From contig LNAC01000031.1 of the NCBI GenBank assembly GCA_002007465.1, forward strand, positions 5,561,305 to 5,625,304: a stretch of DNA of 64,000 nucleotides. Reading direction: 5' to 3'. Source of the DNA: Ailurus styani. Its lineage: Eukaryota > Chordata > Mammalia > Carnivora > Ailuridae. The position numbers and the translations under genes are program-made. A model generated the notes under the pieces. It was not told the origin of the DNA, searched no databases, and saw only the letters and a list, made by a program, of their open reading frames with translations. Positions 35,991 to 48,173 of the stretch are shown here, piece after piece; the stretch's first letter is position 1; each line of letters opens with the position of its first letter.

Positions 35991-37821
35991 TTCCATATTT
36001 CTTCCAGAAATTTTTTAAAAATCAGAGAAAAAAAGGAACATTTCTTTTTGGAGTTCTTGATGTTTTACACAACAGCACTTCGTTGGTTGACTTGCTAAGA
36101 CCAAAATCCCCAGATTTTCTGTTGCCCACAGAGTAATTTCTACCATAACAGTTTTTAACTAGAATTCATGGGCTCCCTGGGCCATGGTCTCAAACTCCAG
36201 TGGGCAGAAAACTCAACTGGGGCAGTTGGTTAAAAGAATGCAAGAATTATGCATTTTAACCATTCAGAAGGTTCTGGACCACAGTGCCTGACGAAAGCGG
36301 TGATGGACTTCAGGCCCTGAAACTATGACTACATAAATTTGTTTCAACGAGACAGTCTATAGAGATTTAGGAGGCTTTAATTAGTTTCTCAAGGGGGTCT
36401 GCGAAATACCATCATGCTGTTAGGATGTTTACAAGTGGAAGCAAACACTGGTAAAATCAGTCACATAGCCAGCAACAAGAACCCCCCCACTAAAGGTCTA
36501 ACAATGCAGGGGAAGACTACAAAGGGACATAAATACTCAAGTAGTGCTGTGATCTAAAGCAGGGTGCCCTAACCAGCACTGGTCTTTGAGAAAATCCCAG
36601 AAGTTAATAGATTTGTTAGTAAACTCGTGTCCATTGGTCAAAAAAACTTGAGAAACATTAAGTTTTTAAAAATTTACATTATAATAAAATTAGAGAGTTT
36701 AATATGCTAATTTGCATTTTGAGTCACTTTAAGTAGTATTTAGTATACAGTGATTCCTCAACCTATTTGATCATAAAGTCCTCTTCAAATGAGTTTGGAA
36801 AATGCCCTTTGTTGAGGGACAGATATTCATCTTGCAGTGCAGCATATAAAAAGTGACTTTTATCATAACTCTGTCATAAAGAAAAATTAAATTTTGTTGT
36901 AAACACTGAATAAGAAAGTAGGGAGTTTTATGTTGTATTTTAGAAACTTTTTTATTAAATAATACAGAGGGCAAAACCCCTCAACATGGATTTATTCTTT
37001 GTTAGTTGATGGTAAATTAAAGTCTTACCCTAAAATCGCAGTTTAACTTTTATCTATAATATTATTAGGATTTAGGAGAATTTTGTATTTCCTAAGAATC
37101 ATGGAGCCCATCCTATAATAGCGCGACAATCATTATTTCAGGTCTTTTATAGCGATGATTGGTGGCCAGCTAAACATAGTTGCCTGTGTATAAGCCTGTG
37201 TGTCTAAAATTTCCTGAAGGAAGACACTTGCATAGTGTTTAGGAAAGAACAGATAAAGGCCAGATTAGTTTAGAGGAGAAGGCGAATTGATTGTGCCCAG
37301 ATCAAGTTTTCTGGGGAGGTGAGTTGGAGGAGAGGAATAAACAGAAAGTTTATTGGTGGAAGAAGGAAAGAAAGATTAATTGAATGAAAGAAAGCAAAAG
37401 TAAAAGGGGAAACCTTTTCCTAATTTGGTTGACAACCCAGAGTCTAAGGAACAGAAAAATAGATATGTGTAGGCAAATAGGAATTAGTGACCTAAGATGT
37501 GACGATTAGAACTCTAGTCCTGGGAGATATGGGGAAAATAAGACAAGTTTCGGCTATGCTATTTCATCCTTTGTGTTTAATTTTGCTTTAATTGGACTTT
37601 CACAAAATGAATTTATCACAGAGTTATTTTTCCATAAATTAAGAACCTTCACAATAGCCCTTGGGAGAACACTGAGCTAATAGTAATAGGAAATAAGGAT
37701 TGCTAATTAATGAACCTCTACCATAATCATTGCTTCTTTGGAACAAAAATGATTAGATTTAGGTCATACATATTATTCTGTCTTCTTTCATTATTAAGTT
37801 ATAAAGATGCATTGAATTAAA

Positions 37822-38080
37822 ATGGATTTACCATTCAATATTGTTAAACTTTTGGAATACAAAATTATTCTAAATCCAGGTCATGAAGGTAAGACCTCTT
37901 CATGTAGAATCCTCAGACCCTACATAATTTTTAAACAAGTAGCACTGTTAGATTATAGTGTTTTGATTCTTAAAGATTTTTTTGAGAAGGGGGGTGCTTC
38001 TTTGATTACTTTATAAATACAGTACTTGTAATTAGAATGGGGCAGCACAAAGCCTTCTTAATTTCTAGCTAAGCTATTAA
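37822..38080. repeat. Unnamed diverged repeat, copy 1
   Basis: Matches a second stretch about 1 kb away (38855-39100) at roughly 70% by eye, in the same direction. Shared blocks are 'ggatttaccatt'/'gggattacccatt', 'aaatccaggtcatgaaggta'/'aaatccatgtgatgaaggta', 'ctacataattt'/'cttacattattt' and 'attactttataaata'/'cttactttataagaat'. An L1 has inserted at its right edge. Confidence 0.55.
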
Positions 38081-38099
38081 AGAATGAGGAAAAATTCTT

Positions 38100-38318
38100 T
38101 TTTGGTTTTTTTTTTAATGTTCAGTTAGCCAGCATATAGTACATCTTAAGTTTTTGTTGTAGTGTTCAACGAATCCTGAGTTGTGTATAACACCTAGCGC
38201 TCATCCCAACACGTGCCCTCCTTAATACCCATCACCTGGTTACTCGATTTCCCCCGTACCCTCCCTTCTGTAACCCACAGTTTGTTTCCGGAGTCCAGAG
38301 TCTCTCATGGTTTGTCTC
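38100..38318 (-). mobile_element. 5'-truncated carnivore LINE-1, reverse
   Basis: Poly-T head followed by the reverse of the carnivore L1 3' end ('gttagccagcatatagtaca', 'gtgccctccttaatacccat'). A 20-bp target duplication with one mismatch lies at 38080-38099 and 38319-38338. It contains only the last ~200 nt of the element and no coding capacity. Confidence 0.88.
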
Positions 38319-38854
38319 AAGAATGAGGAAGAATTCTTAAAGTCTGAAATTTCAGCTTATAAATATTTAGTTCCAAAGGGACATCTTTAAGGTTTAAAAG
38401 GTTAACCTGGCCCCTCCAACCCCATGAGCAGAGCTTAAAAGAAATCAGCAAAGCTGAATGATGCACAATATATTTATTCTCTTTTCTTTTCATTTTTGGG
38501 TCATGATTTTCAGGGCCAAACCTTAGTTAAATGGCTGATTTTGCATGTTTGTGTTCTCTGGCACACCTGTGGAAGAATGATAGGTGTAAGCAGGGCTGTT
38601 TAAAGATAGACTTGAATGTATGTGGGCCTAACGTCAATTTAGAGATGAAATAGAGTTTCTGTAGGTACTTGTGAAATTTTTTTTTTTTTAAGCCTTGTTT
38701 CACTCTTTAAGAACAGGACTCAATTCCACAGTTTAAGTTGGCTGACAGGTCTCTCTCAAATTATCTGCAAAGGTCCCATGACCTTTTTTGGTCTTCAGTA
38801 AAAACCTCTTACAGGTCTGATGCCACCATTTTAAAGTTTAACTGAGGTGAAGGG

Positions 38855-39100
38855 GATTACCCATTAAATTGGTTTGTTTTTTGGAAACTTCCTTTTAAAT
38901 CCATGTGATGAAGGTAATCTTTTTTTGCATGGAATCACCAGGCCTTACATTATTTCAAAGTGGCATTCTCAGTATTTTCTCACCAAATGCACTTTGCACT
39001 TACTTTATAAGAATTTACAAATTTTCTAATTTCTCATTAAGCCTCAAGGTAGTTCTTAAGTTCATGTTTTAAGAAGTGACAATAATAAAGGAAGAATTCC
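38855..39100. repeat. Unnamed diverged repeat, copy 2
   Basis: Second copy of the repeat described at 37822-38080; it lacks the L1 insertion. Whether it is a local segmental duplication or two hits of one interspersed family cannot be decided here. Confidence 0.55.
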
Positions 39101-39615
39101 TTAAATCCTTGAAAACTTGGCCCCAAGTGCCATTTGGTGAGGTTAGTTCTGTTCTCCATATACTTGGAGTATAATATATTTTTCTATATTCAAATGGTAG
39201 TATATTATAATTTTAAAAGAAAAAACATTAATTATAAAGGAAAAATCAGCCTTTGTTTATTTTAAGTTCTTTTGTTCTCATGAAAGAAATTGATATCACA
39301 ATTATTTAGACAAGTTATTTTTAAACATGATTTCATGAATTATGTAGTCTAGATTCAACAATTAAGTTGCTTCTTTTTAATGCTATAGGAGGAATGCTTC
39401 TAAAGTCTTAAAAACTCATATACTTTGTCTAGTCATTTTTTATTTTAAGTTAAATTTTTATTTTAATTTCAGACTTACAAAAAATATCAAGATTCCTCAA
39501 ATGCTAATATTTTACCATATTTCCACATTTGTGTTCACTCTCCCTGAAAACCGTATTCTTCCAGAACTGAGAGAAGATTACATATATTTGTCTTTATATA
39601 CCTCGGTGTGTATTT

Positions 39616-39840
39616 ATTTTTTTTTCAAGATTTTATTTATTTATTAGAGAGAGAGAGAGAGAGCACAAGCAGGGGGAGTGGCAGGGAGAGGGTGGGGGTG
39701 AGGGAGAAGCAGACAGAGAGAGACTAAGAAGCAGACTCTTTGCTGGGCAGGGAGCCCGATGTGAGGATCCCGGGACCCTGAGATCTTGATCTGAGCTGAC
39801 GGCAGATGCTTAACTGACTGAGGCACCCAGACAACCCCAG
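39616..39840 (-). mobile_element. CAN-SINE
   Basis: Reverse SINE with GA-rich expansion ('gagagagagagagagagcac'), body 'cgggaccctgagatcttgat', end 'gaggcacccagacaacccc'. Weak flanking similarity ggtgtgtattt / ggtgcattt. Confidence 0.88.
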
Positions 39841-40458
39841 GGTGCATTTCTTAAAAACAAGGGCATTTTCTTTAATAATCACAGTATAGTTATCCATATC
39901 AGAAAATAAATAATCATCAAATAAGAGCATCAGACTGTAGACCTTACTCGGACTTCACCAAATTAACCCAATAGTGTTCTTTATAATAAAGTAAAGTAAA
40001 GTAAAATAAAATACCAAGCATGTATTGATTTCAGTTGTCATGTCTTTTTTGGCTCCTTTTGACTAGAACATTTCCTAGTCTAGCTATTTTGTAGAATTTT
40101 TGTCAATTTGGGTTTGCCTGATGTTTTCTTGTGACTAGATTTACATTGTGCCAGACTTTTTGAAAAATAGAATTTTATAAGATGTGATTTTACAAACAAA
40201 TCACATTCTAATTTAGAACTCTGAGAATCAATATAATTATTTGTCATATCTGTATCAAACAGAATACTCATCTCCAACTTCCCAAAAGAAAACAAACTCA
40301 TAGGAGATTTTATATGCATTTCTTAAAGAATAAACTTGGTTTAATTGTTCATTTTATTAGTTTTGATGGTTTATGGAATCACATAGGTTGCTTCAGTATT
40401 TACTGAGAAAACATATAAAATGTACGAATGTAATAGTATTGATCTTCTCTTTTCACAG

Positions 40459-40620
40459 TAACTCCCGAATACCTGCAGAAAGGAAGAAACTTTTTCCTCT
40501 CCTTTGATAAACTCAAATTCATGTCACAACTCATAAAATCCTTCTTGAAGCTGGAAAAAAATGTTGAAGAATTATTGAAAGAAATATTTGTATCACTCAA
40601 AACAGCCAGAAATATTTCAG
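40459..40620 (+). CDS. KIAA0825: KIAA0825 coding exon, about residues 324-378
   Basis: 162 nt, phase 1 at both ends. Acceptor 'cttttcacag|TAACTC': the first two bases complete the split Val codon, so the exon's leading TAA is out of frame. It encodes VTPEYLQKGRNFLSF, then DKLKFMSQLIKSFLKLEKN and VEELLKEIFVSLK, a Lys-rich amphipathic helical segment. Donor 'TTTCAG|gtaaca'. Because its length is a multiple of three and both ends share a phase, skipping it would keep the frame. Confidence 0.9.
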
Positions 40621-40899
40621 GTAACATGCTCTTTTATTTAAATTTGTAAATCGATTCTCTGTGTTTTCATTTCCTGCCACTGAATCTATACTATTACTTG
40701 AAAAAAAAATGATAGAATTCCTTAAATAAATGTTAACTATAATGTACACCATAAAATTACATTTTCATCCTTTATATATGGCAAATTCCATAATTCTAGT
40801 TGACAAAGCATTGTCAGTCAATTCTGGGTAATAATCTTTAGAATGAAATCAGATTAAAAATTTTTTTTTTATTCTGAGAAACACGGCCTGGCTTACGAA

Positions 40900-41165
40900 A
40901 AAAAACAAACAGACTAGATGACCTAGTAGCTCTTCTTCTGCTCCTAGCAGCCAGATGATCTCAGGCAAAATATTGAGTTTCCTTAGTCTCCATTTTCTCA
41001 TCTTCAAAATGATGGTGTAGGATTAAACTAACTTTCTCTTTGTTTTCTTTTATGGTTACATGCTTCAAATCTCAATATGTTATGTAGGGTTGTGAGAATT
41101 AAATGATTTAGTGTATGTTTTTAAAAGAATGTCTAATAAGTTACAAACAATAAAGGTTAGCTGTT
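40900..41165 (+). repeat. MIR remnant
   Basis: Forward MIR: 'gatgatctcaggcaaaatat', 'ttagtctccattttctcatc', 'aaaatgatggtgtagga', later 'gggttgtgagaattaaatga'; the middle is disrupted. Confidence 0.55.
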
Positions 41166-41417
41166 ATAAAAGTAATTCTAATTATATAATATGTTGTTTT
41201 AAGTTTAGTCTTAAAAAATCCTTTTGAAGAAAGTATGTTAATGTTTCTAACATTTAATGTTTCTAATATTACAGGTGGAATTCAAAGGCGTAATTGTTAA
41301 AATAAGTTCTCTGTGTTCATATCTATACATATAAATATTTTCATCTGTATCAGAATGAACTACACAAAGTTCTCTTTTACGTGATATCATGTGTCAACTT
41401 AAGAACAATAAATACAG

Positions 41418-41563
41418 GGGTACCTGGGTGGCTCAGTGGGTTAAAGCCTCTGCCTTGGGCTCAGGTCATGATCTCAGGGTCCTGGGATCGAGGCCCGCAT
41501 CGGGCTCCCTGCTCAGCGGGAGCCTGCTTCTTCCTGTCTCTGCCTGCCTCTCTGCCTACTTGT

Positions 41564-41597
<34 letters not shown>

Positions 41598-41658
41598 AAA
41601 TAAACAAATAAAATCTTTAAACAAAAAAAAGAACAATAAATAAAAAAATAAAAATAAA
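41418..41658 (+). mobile_element. CAN-SINE, young subfamily
   Basis: Forward copy with 'gggttaaagcctctgcctt', 'ctacttgtgatctct' and a long (CT)n. Exact 17-bp target duplication, aagaacaataaatacag, at 41401-41417 and 41659-41675. The A-rich tail holds an extra partial copy of the same target string (gaacaataaataaa), giving a tail/target triplication. Confidence 0.92.
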
Positions 41659-43599
41659 AAGAACAATAAATACAGCTTGTGGCTGCATTTGCAAAATAAA
41701 GTGAGGGAACCAAATGATTAACAATCAATCAGAAAATTTCAAAACCCAATTTCTTCGTATGGAACTACATTTACTATGTTTACTTTTGTATTTCCTTATT
41801 TATTTTGCCTGGGTAAATAATGTTGGAAAAGTTATAGGGTTGAAGTTTCTTTATATTAAGCATAGCTTACTGGCCATCTATGTGTCCCATTAAGTTTAAA
41901 GTAGCACTACTAAATTATCAAGTAATAATTCTTTTAAATGTATCAGTAAGTATCATTCTTTTCAAACTTGGATAATTTGAAGAAAAATGGAGGTGGGTTT
42001 CAGGTTTCTAAAGCTGACAAATAAGTCCAATAGGAAAATAATAAAAATATAAGACAGAAAATATGAAAATTAAAAGACAGAATGGAAAAGTAGATTTAAT
42101 TAGGAGATAATATGAACCCTAGAGGGTCTTCTAGATGTAACTGACTGGGTCGAAGAGAGATCTGAGTAGATTCATATGCCATTCTAATTTTTGACTGACA
42201 TGTTGGTGCCTCAGGCAGTTGACACTTGGTGTTGCTACTCATCATCCATCATGCGTGGCTAAGAGTTTGCATCTCCCATCCACATCTCTAGCAGTTCTCT
42301 TCTGAAGTGTGGATCAAGAAACAGAGCAGACTACAACATATCTAGAATGTTACCTCTTGGGACTCATATTGTTTTGGTCCTAGACCAGGCTGTAGAGAAA
42401 TTAGGTGAATTTTAAGAACTTCATTCCTCTAAAGGCAGCATAGATTCAAAATTAAATTGTATTAGAGAAGTATTATAAAGATACAAAACTCAAATGACCA
42501 ACAAATCAAAGGTTTGATATACCGATTTCAGAAAAAGAAGAAATAGAAAAAGCTAGTTCAACTCATTTAGATTAAGATCAAGCAATGTTGAGACTTACAA
42601 ATGCTATATATTTGAGGGAAATAGTTACCATTATTGAATAAAATCAACAGAGAAAATATATAATTATGCACGATATACTGCCGTACCCAAATTTAGCATT
42701 ATATAAGCACCTTGGCAGATAAAAATAACTTGAAATTCATATTAATAGGAATGTATTATAGAAATACAGTTGTGGGTTATTGAACAACGTGCGTGGAAGG
42801 AACTTTAAAGGACAGGTATAAGAAATGTCATAAGTACTAGATCATCCCCATGTTCTTCATCGTTGAAATTCATATTGTTTTATAACAAAGCTAAGATTGA
42901 TTTCATCTGACATAACTTTATATAAATGGCTCCCTGTAAAGAATGATCTTGAGGGAAATTGTCAAGAAAAACTTAAATGTTTTTTTCAGTGTAGCCAACT
43001 TAATGAATTCTTATCAAAAGCATTGGTTTCTTAAATCAGGAAGGAAAATATTCCTTGAAACGGATGATTAAAGAAGCCAAATGCATCTTAAGTTATCCTG
43101 ATAGTTAATGTTTTGCTTGGAAATCTCATGTGGGAGGGAATAAGGGGAAAAAAGATCAAGTCATTTGGTTTCCTGTGTATTTCTTTTGATTGGAGCATAT
43201 TTTGCTAATAAAGATCTTAGAAAGAGTTGCCTACTTTGTTCATGTAACCAAAACAATGTGATGAAAATGAGGACTTTTTTTTTCTTATTGTCCAGATGGT
43301 TTAAAAATATCCAGGTGCTTAATATCACATAGAGAAAATATAAAGATGATTAAATATTTTACTTTTTACTTTGATGTTTACCACTATATTGTCGATTTAG
43401 CTAAGTTGTCAGTGCTCTTAGTAATTTGAATATGATACAATAGATCCTGTAGAGACATAAGAAGTATTTTCAGAGGAAGAAAGATATTTAGTTATTATAT
43501 TTATTTACTTTTTTTTTGGGTCATGACTTGATGGTTTTTGGTCATTTCAGCAAATGATAGGACATTATTTGACTGTTACGGTACCTTACGGTATTTCTT

Positions 43600-44330
43600 T
43601 TAGGTGATCGTATCTTCTGGAGTGGCCTCAGGTTTGATTTATGGGGCACTTCTAATGTTCCTTTGGAATACAGTTGTTCTTCAGGCAGTTCCTCAAATTT
43701 TCCAAAGGTGGCATCTGAGATTTATCTAAACCAGGAGGTTTCTTGGCCCTCATTTTTCTTTAGCCCCAGCAATGACAAAGAGCAATGGCTGCTTCAATTG
43801 GATGTAAGAAGAACACTTAGGGTTTGTCTCAGAAGAATCAAAGATTTCAGATCTTCTGAAAGATTGTTTGTACTCTTAGGGGGTCTTAAGAGGGGTCAAA
43901 TGGCTTCTAAGAGTTCCTTAGCTAGATGGTTAAGGGATTGTATTAGGGAGGCGTATGTAGTTAAGGTAAAGAGGCTCCTAGGGTTTGTAAAGCTCATTAC
44001 ACTAGGACTTTAGCTGTTTCTTGGGCAGAGAGGTCGAAGGCTTCCACATTGGAAATTTGCAAGGTGGCCACCTGGGCTTCTCTTCATACTTTTTCATAGT
44101 ATTATCTCTTGGATGTAGTCTCTTCCACAGATTCAGCTTTTGGTGGGAGGTTGCTTGTGAGCCAGAAAAGAACAGTGAAGAAAAGAAAGACTTGTAGTTC
44201 CCACTTAGAGCTGCCAACAAGGCAAGTTGCTTTGTAGTGCACACAATGGGAGCCTATGAAGACCAATTTGGGTGTGAAAGTGGATGTCACAGGGAAGTAC
44301 TGCCAACCTCTACTGTCTATGAAAGAAAGC
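43600..44330 (+). pseudogene. DIRS-like tyrosine-recombinase fossil
   Basis: Decayed coding region whose conceptual translation resembles the C-terminal tyrosine recombinase of DIRS-type retrotransposons, as I remember them. An intact stretch of 116 codons at 43663-44010 carries EIYLNQEV, LDVRRTL, ERLFVLLGG and ASKSSLARWLRD in the order of that family. After a frame change near 43990 it continues as HYTR (the H-x-x-R catalytic motif, 43995-44006), SWAER, EICKVATWASLHTF, then a stop (44097-44099) and two Tyr codons (44100-44105), the second aligning with the catalytic Tyr. Upstream of 43672 another frame carries similarity (GTTGTTCTT region), so a second frameshift lies before about 43710. No reverse transcriptase, Gag or terminal repeats seen. 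Sequence to about 44330 may be element 3' region. Non-functional as recombinase. An overlapping reverse frame (44102-44536) shows no recognisable domain. Confidence 0.68.
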
Positions 44331-45219
44331 GGCAGTGTGGAAACTAACCAGAAATGTAAAATGAACCATAGCGAACTCTTTAGGGGGAGACTGTTTAGCA
44401 GCTGGCATTCCTGTGACCCTCTGCACTCTACTGAGGTCCTTGATCTGGGCATGCTCTTAAGAAAACTAGTGTTGACTGCATACAAATAAGTATGTTTTAG
44501 CGTGATGAGCCAAAAATGGGATACTTCTCTAGACAATGCTAATAAGTGTATCGAGTTTTCAATATATATTTAAATCAATGAAATAATTTGTCACATGTTC
44601 ACAGAGCTCATTAAGTTTGACAATGCCAAATTTTGATATTGACCATTTTGAATTCCAAACAAATGCAAAAATGCCACAATTCATTAAAACCACAAGATAT
44701 CTTATTAGTCTAGAATCAATCTTACTAAAACTGCCTTTAAATGATCCCTTCTGCTCTTTACATAGGATTAGGTTTTTAAATTTTTTTTAATTTGGGGGAG
44801 AAGATTATATTCATAACTGCTTGGTAATTCATTTTCTATCTTACTGTAGAACTGCTCACTGGCAAAAGAAGTCTGGGGAAGCTTATCTTTTTTTCTTATT
44901 CATTTTGAAAATAAGCAAATGGTTTTTATAAACATCAAAGCATGTTACTTTGAGTGAATAAGCATAATGTATTTGGAATTGAAGTGATAAATATAAGATA
45001 ATTAACTTTTTAAAAAAGTCTTAAACCATAGCTGCACAATGGCAATGGTTATTTCCAGAAATAGATCTGCAAAGCCTGTAGTTTGAACTAGTGTTATTTT
45101 TCCAGAGTTAAATATCTTTATAAATTAGCTAGTTTTATGAGCTCTCTGTAAAAAAGTAAGATGACATTAAGAATCTAAGCATTGACCCTTCATGTCACTA
45201 ATAATTTGATCTATATTAC

Positions 45220-45650
45220 TTTTTCTTCTTTAAAATTTGTTCTGAATAGTAGTCGATGCGTGTAGTAAAACTTTGAACAAGACAAGAGTGTATAGTGAAA
45301 ATTAAGTCTTTTTCCACTCCAGTTGTCTAGTTTTCCTTTCCAGAAACAACTACTTTTGTATATATCCCCAAGTTAAAATAACATTAAATCTTGTCATACT
45401 ATGCAGAACTTCTTTTTTATTAACAGTTATATAGAAAGATCTCATTCTTCCTAACAGGCGAATAATTTTCCAATGGCACATGTACCATCGTTGAATCTGT
45501 TGTTCATTGATGAGCATTTAGAGTTCTGTCTTCCTCTTCTTTTGCTACCACAAACAATGATACAGCAGATTTCCTTGAACTTTGTCTTAAGGGTACACAT
45601 GCATATGTGGACAATAAATTTCTAAAGTGAAATTGCCAAGTGAAAAGGTA
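45220..45650 (+). mobile_element. Old LINE-1 3' UTR-like remnant
   Basis: Diverged L1ME-type text: 'tttttccactccagttgtct', 'ctattttccaatggcaca'-like block, 'ttaagggtacacatgcatat', 'taaagtgaaattgccaagtg'. Confidence 0.5.
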
Positions 45651-46597
45651 TGGTAGTTAAGAAGATGAAAAGACAAGCCATAGACTGAGAAAAATATTTG
45701 CAAAACACATATCTGATAAAGGACTTGTATCCAAAATATACAAAGAACACTTAAAATTCAACAAGAAAACAACAACAAAAACTCAATTAAAAAATGAGCA
45801 AAAGATCTGAACAGACTCCTTACCAAAGAAGATAAACAGATGGCAAATAAGCATATGAAAAGATGCTCAACATCATATGTCATCAGGGAAATGCAAAGCA
45901 AAACAAAAAGATACCACTACACACTTGTTAGAATGGCTAAAATCTGAAACACTAAAAACACTAAATTCTTACAAGGATATGAAACAACAGGAACTCTCAG
46001 TCATTGCTGATGGGAATATAAAATAGTATAGCCTCTCAAGAAGATGATTTCATTGTATCTTACAAGCTAAACACTGTTTTATATTATCCAGTAATCACAC
46101 ACTCAGGTATTTAGACAAATGAGTTGAAAACATGTTCACATAAAAACCAACACATGAATGTTTATAGCAGCTTTATTCATAATTGCCAAAACTTAGAATC
46201 AACCAAGATGTCCTTCAGTAAATGAATAGATAAATAAATTGTGATGCATCCAGACAATAAAATATTACTCACTGATAAAAATAAATGAGATACCAAGCTA
46301 CAGAAATACATGGAGGAATCTTAAATGCATACTGCCAAGTGAAAGATGCCAATCTGAAAAGACTATGTACTATATGATTCCAATTAAATGACCTTCTGGA
46401 AAAAGCAAAAGTATAGAGGTAGTAAAAAGATCAGCAGTTGCCAAGAGAAGGGAAAAGGGGAAAAGAGATGAATGGATGGAGCACAGGAGATTTCTAGAGC
46501 AGTGAAATAATTCTTTATGAAACAGTTATGGTGGATACATGACATTATGCACTTGGCAAAACCCATAGAAAGCACAACACAAAGAATGAATCCTTAA

Positions 46598-47947
46598 TTT
46601 CAAAATAAATATCTAAATGTCAGGCCTGAAACCATAAAAATCCTAGAAGGGAGCATAGGCAGTAATTTCTCTGACATAAGCCCTAGCAACATTTTTCTAG
46701 ATATGTCTTCTGAGGCAAGGGAAACAAAAGCAAAAATAAACTATTGGAACTATATCAAAATAAAAACTTCTGCACAGTGAAGGAAATAATCAACAAAACT
46801 AAAAGGCAACCCGGGAAAAGGTATTTTTAAATGATATATCCAAGAAAGGTTTAGTAAGCAAAATATAAAGAACTTTTTTTTTAAAGATTTTATTTATTTA
46901 TTTGAGATAGAGGGAGAGTGAGAGGGAGAATCAGACTCCCCTCTGAGCAGGGAGCCTGATGTGGGGTTCGATCCCAGGACCTTGGGGACATGACCCAAAC
47001 CAAAGGCAGACGTTTAGCTGACTAAGCCACCCAGGCACCCCAAAATATAAAGAACTTATAAAACTCAACACCCAAAAAACAAATAATCCAATTAAAAAAT
47101 GGACAGAAGACATGAACAGACATTTACCCAAAGAAGACGTCCAGATGGCCAACAGACACACGAGAAGATGCTCAATATCACTCATCATCTGAGAAATACA
47201 AATCTAAACTATCATGAAGTATCACCTCATACCTGTCAGAATGACTAAAATCAAAAACACAAGAAACAACAAGTTTTGGTGAGAATGTGGAGAAAAAGGT
47301 ACCCTCTTGCACTGTTGGTGGGAATGTAAACTGGTATAGCCACTCCGGAAAACAGTATGGAGGTTCCTCTAAAAGTTAAAAACAGAGCTACTCTACAATC
47401 CAGTAATCAAACTACTGGGGATTTACCCCCAAAATACAAAAGCATTAATTCAAAGGGATACATGCAGCCCTATGTTTATAGCAGCATTATCTACAATTGC
47501 AAATTATGGAAACAGCCCAAGTGTCCATTGATTGATGAATAGATAAAGAAGATATGAGATTATATAATGGAATATTATTCAGCTATAAAAAAGAATGAAA
47601 TCTTGCCATTTGCAATGACGGAGCTGGAGCTAGAGAGTATAATCCTAAATGAGATAAGTCAGCCAGAGAAAGACAAATGCCATATGATTTCACCCATGTG
47701 GAATTTAAGAAACAAAAAAAAAAAAGAACAAGCAAGAGAAAAAGAGAGAGTGACAAACTGAGAAATAGACTCTAATTATAAGAGAACAGACTCATAGACA
47801 AAGAGGGGAGGTGGGTGTAAGGAGTGCACTTGTCCTGATGAGCACTGCATGATGTATGGAATTGTTGAGTTGCTATACTGTACACCTGAAACTAATGTAA
47901 CACTGCATGTTAACAATACTGGAATTAAAATAAAAACTTAATATAAA
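46598..47947 (+). mobile_element. Younger LINE-1 inserted in the older one
   Basis: 5'-truncated forward L1 with better preserved ORF2 end ('tcttgcactgttggtgggaa', 'gtgtccattgattgatgaat', 'ggaatattattcagctataa'; frame 47567-47761 begins MEYYSAIKKNEILPF) and 3' UTR ('gctatactgtacacctgaaa'). Imperfect target duplication aatgaatccttaa (46585-46597) and aatgaatcctaa (47948-47959). Confidence 0.82.
46876..47041 (-). mobile_element. CAN-SINE inside the younger L1
   Basis: Reverse SINE. Exact 16-bp target duplication, aaaatataaagaactt, at 46860-46875 and 47042-47057. It is the youngest layer of a three-level nest. Confidence 0.93.
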
Positions 47948-48028
47948 AATGAATCCTAATGTAAACTATGGACTTAAGGTAATAATAATCAATATTGGCT
48001 CCCCAGTGGTAAAAAATATACCACACCA

Positions 48029-48173
48029 GGGGCACCTGGGTGGCTCAGTCGATTAAACATCTGACTCTTGATCTCAGCTCAGGTGTTGATCTCAGGGTCA
48101 TGAGTTCAAGCCCTAAAGTGGGCTCCTCGCTGTGCATGGAGCCTAATTTAAAAATATGTACACATATATATAC
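48029..48173 (+). mobile_element. CAN-SINE, variant body, inside older L1
   Basis: Head 'ggggcacctgggtggctcag', a different body ('ctgactcttgatctcagctc', 'gggtcatgagttcaagccc') and a short tail without CT-rich stretch, typical of an older CAN-SINE subfamily. Target duplication accacacca at 48020-48028 and 48174-48182. Confidence 0.88.

Larger units (their letters stand above)
4664..40458 (+). other. Large 35.8 kb intron
   Basis: GT-AG intron ('gttagt' ... 'tttcacag') in phase 1. Beyond the repeats listed separately I see nothing definite in these unique AT-rich stretches: 5480-6300, 11180-12690, 12850-14250, 14480-17310, 20650-21600, 22990-24170, 26530-27380, 28160-28800, 29120-31310, 32290-32900, 33900-35360, 36000-37800 and 39160-39600. 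Stretches 18900-19500, 21640-22110 and 22780-22990 look like candidate conserved non-coding DNA. Short open frames on both strands through this intron are chance or repeat-derived. Confidence 0.85.

Noticed and set aside
44102..44536. 144-codon open frame on the - strand
   Set aside because: Largely antisense to the recombinase fossil and its 3' flank; translation shows no recognisable domain, and it is not needed to explain the DNA.
47567..47761. Frame beginning MEYYSAIKKNEILPF
   Set aside because: Standard LINE-1 ORF2 C-terminal fragment.
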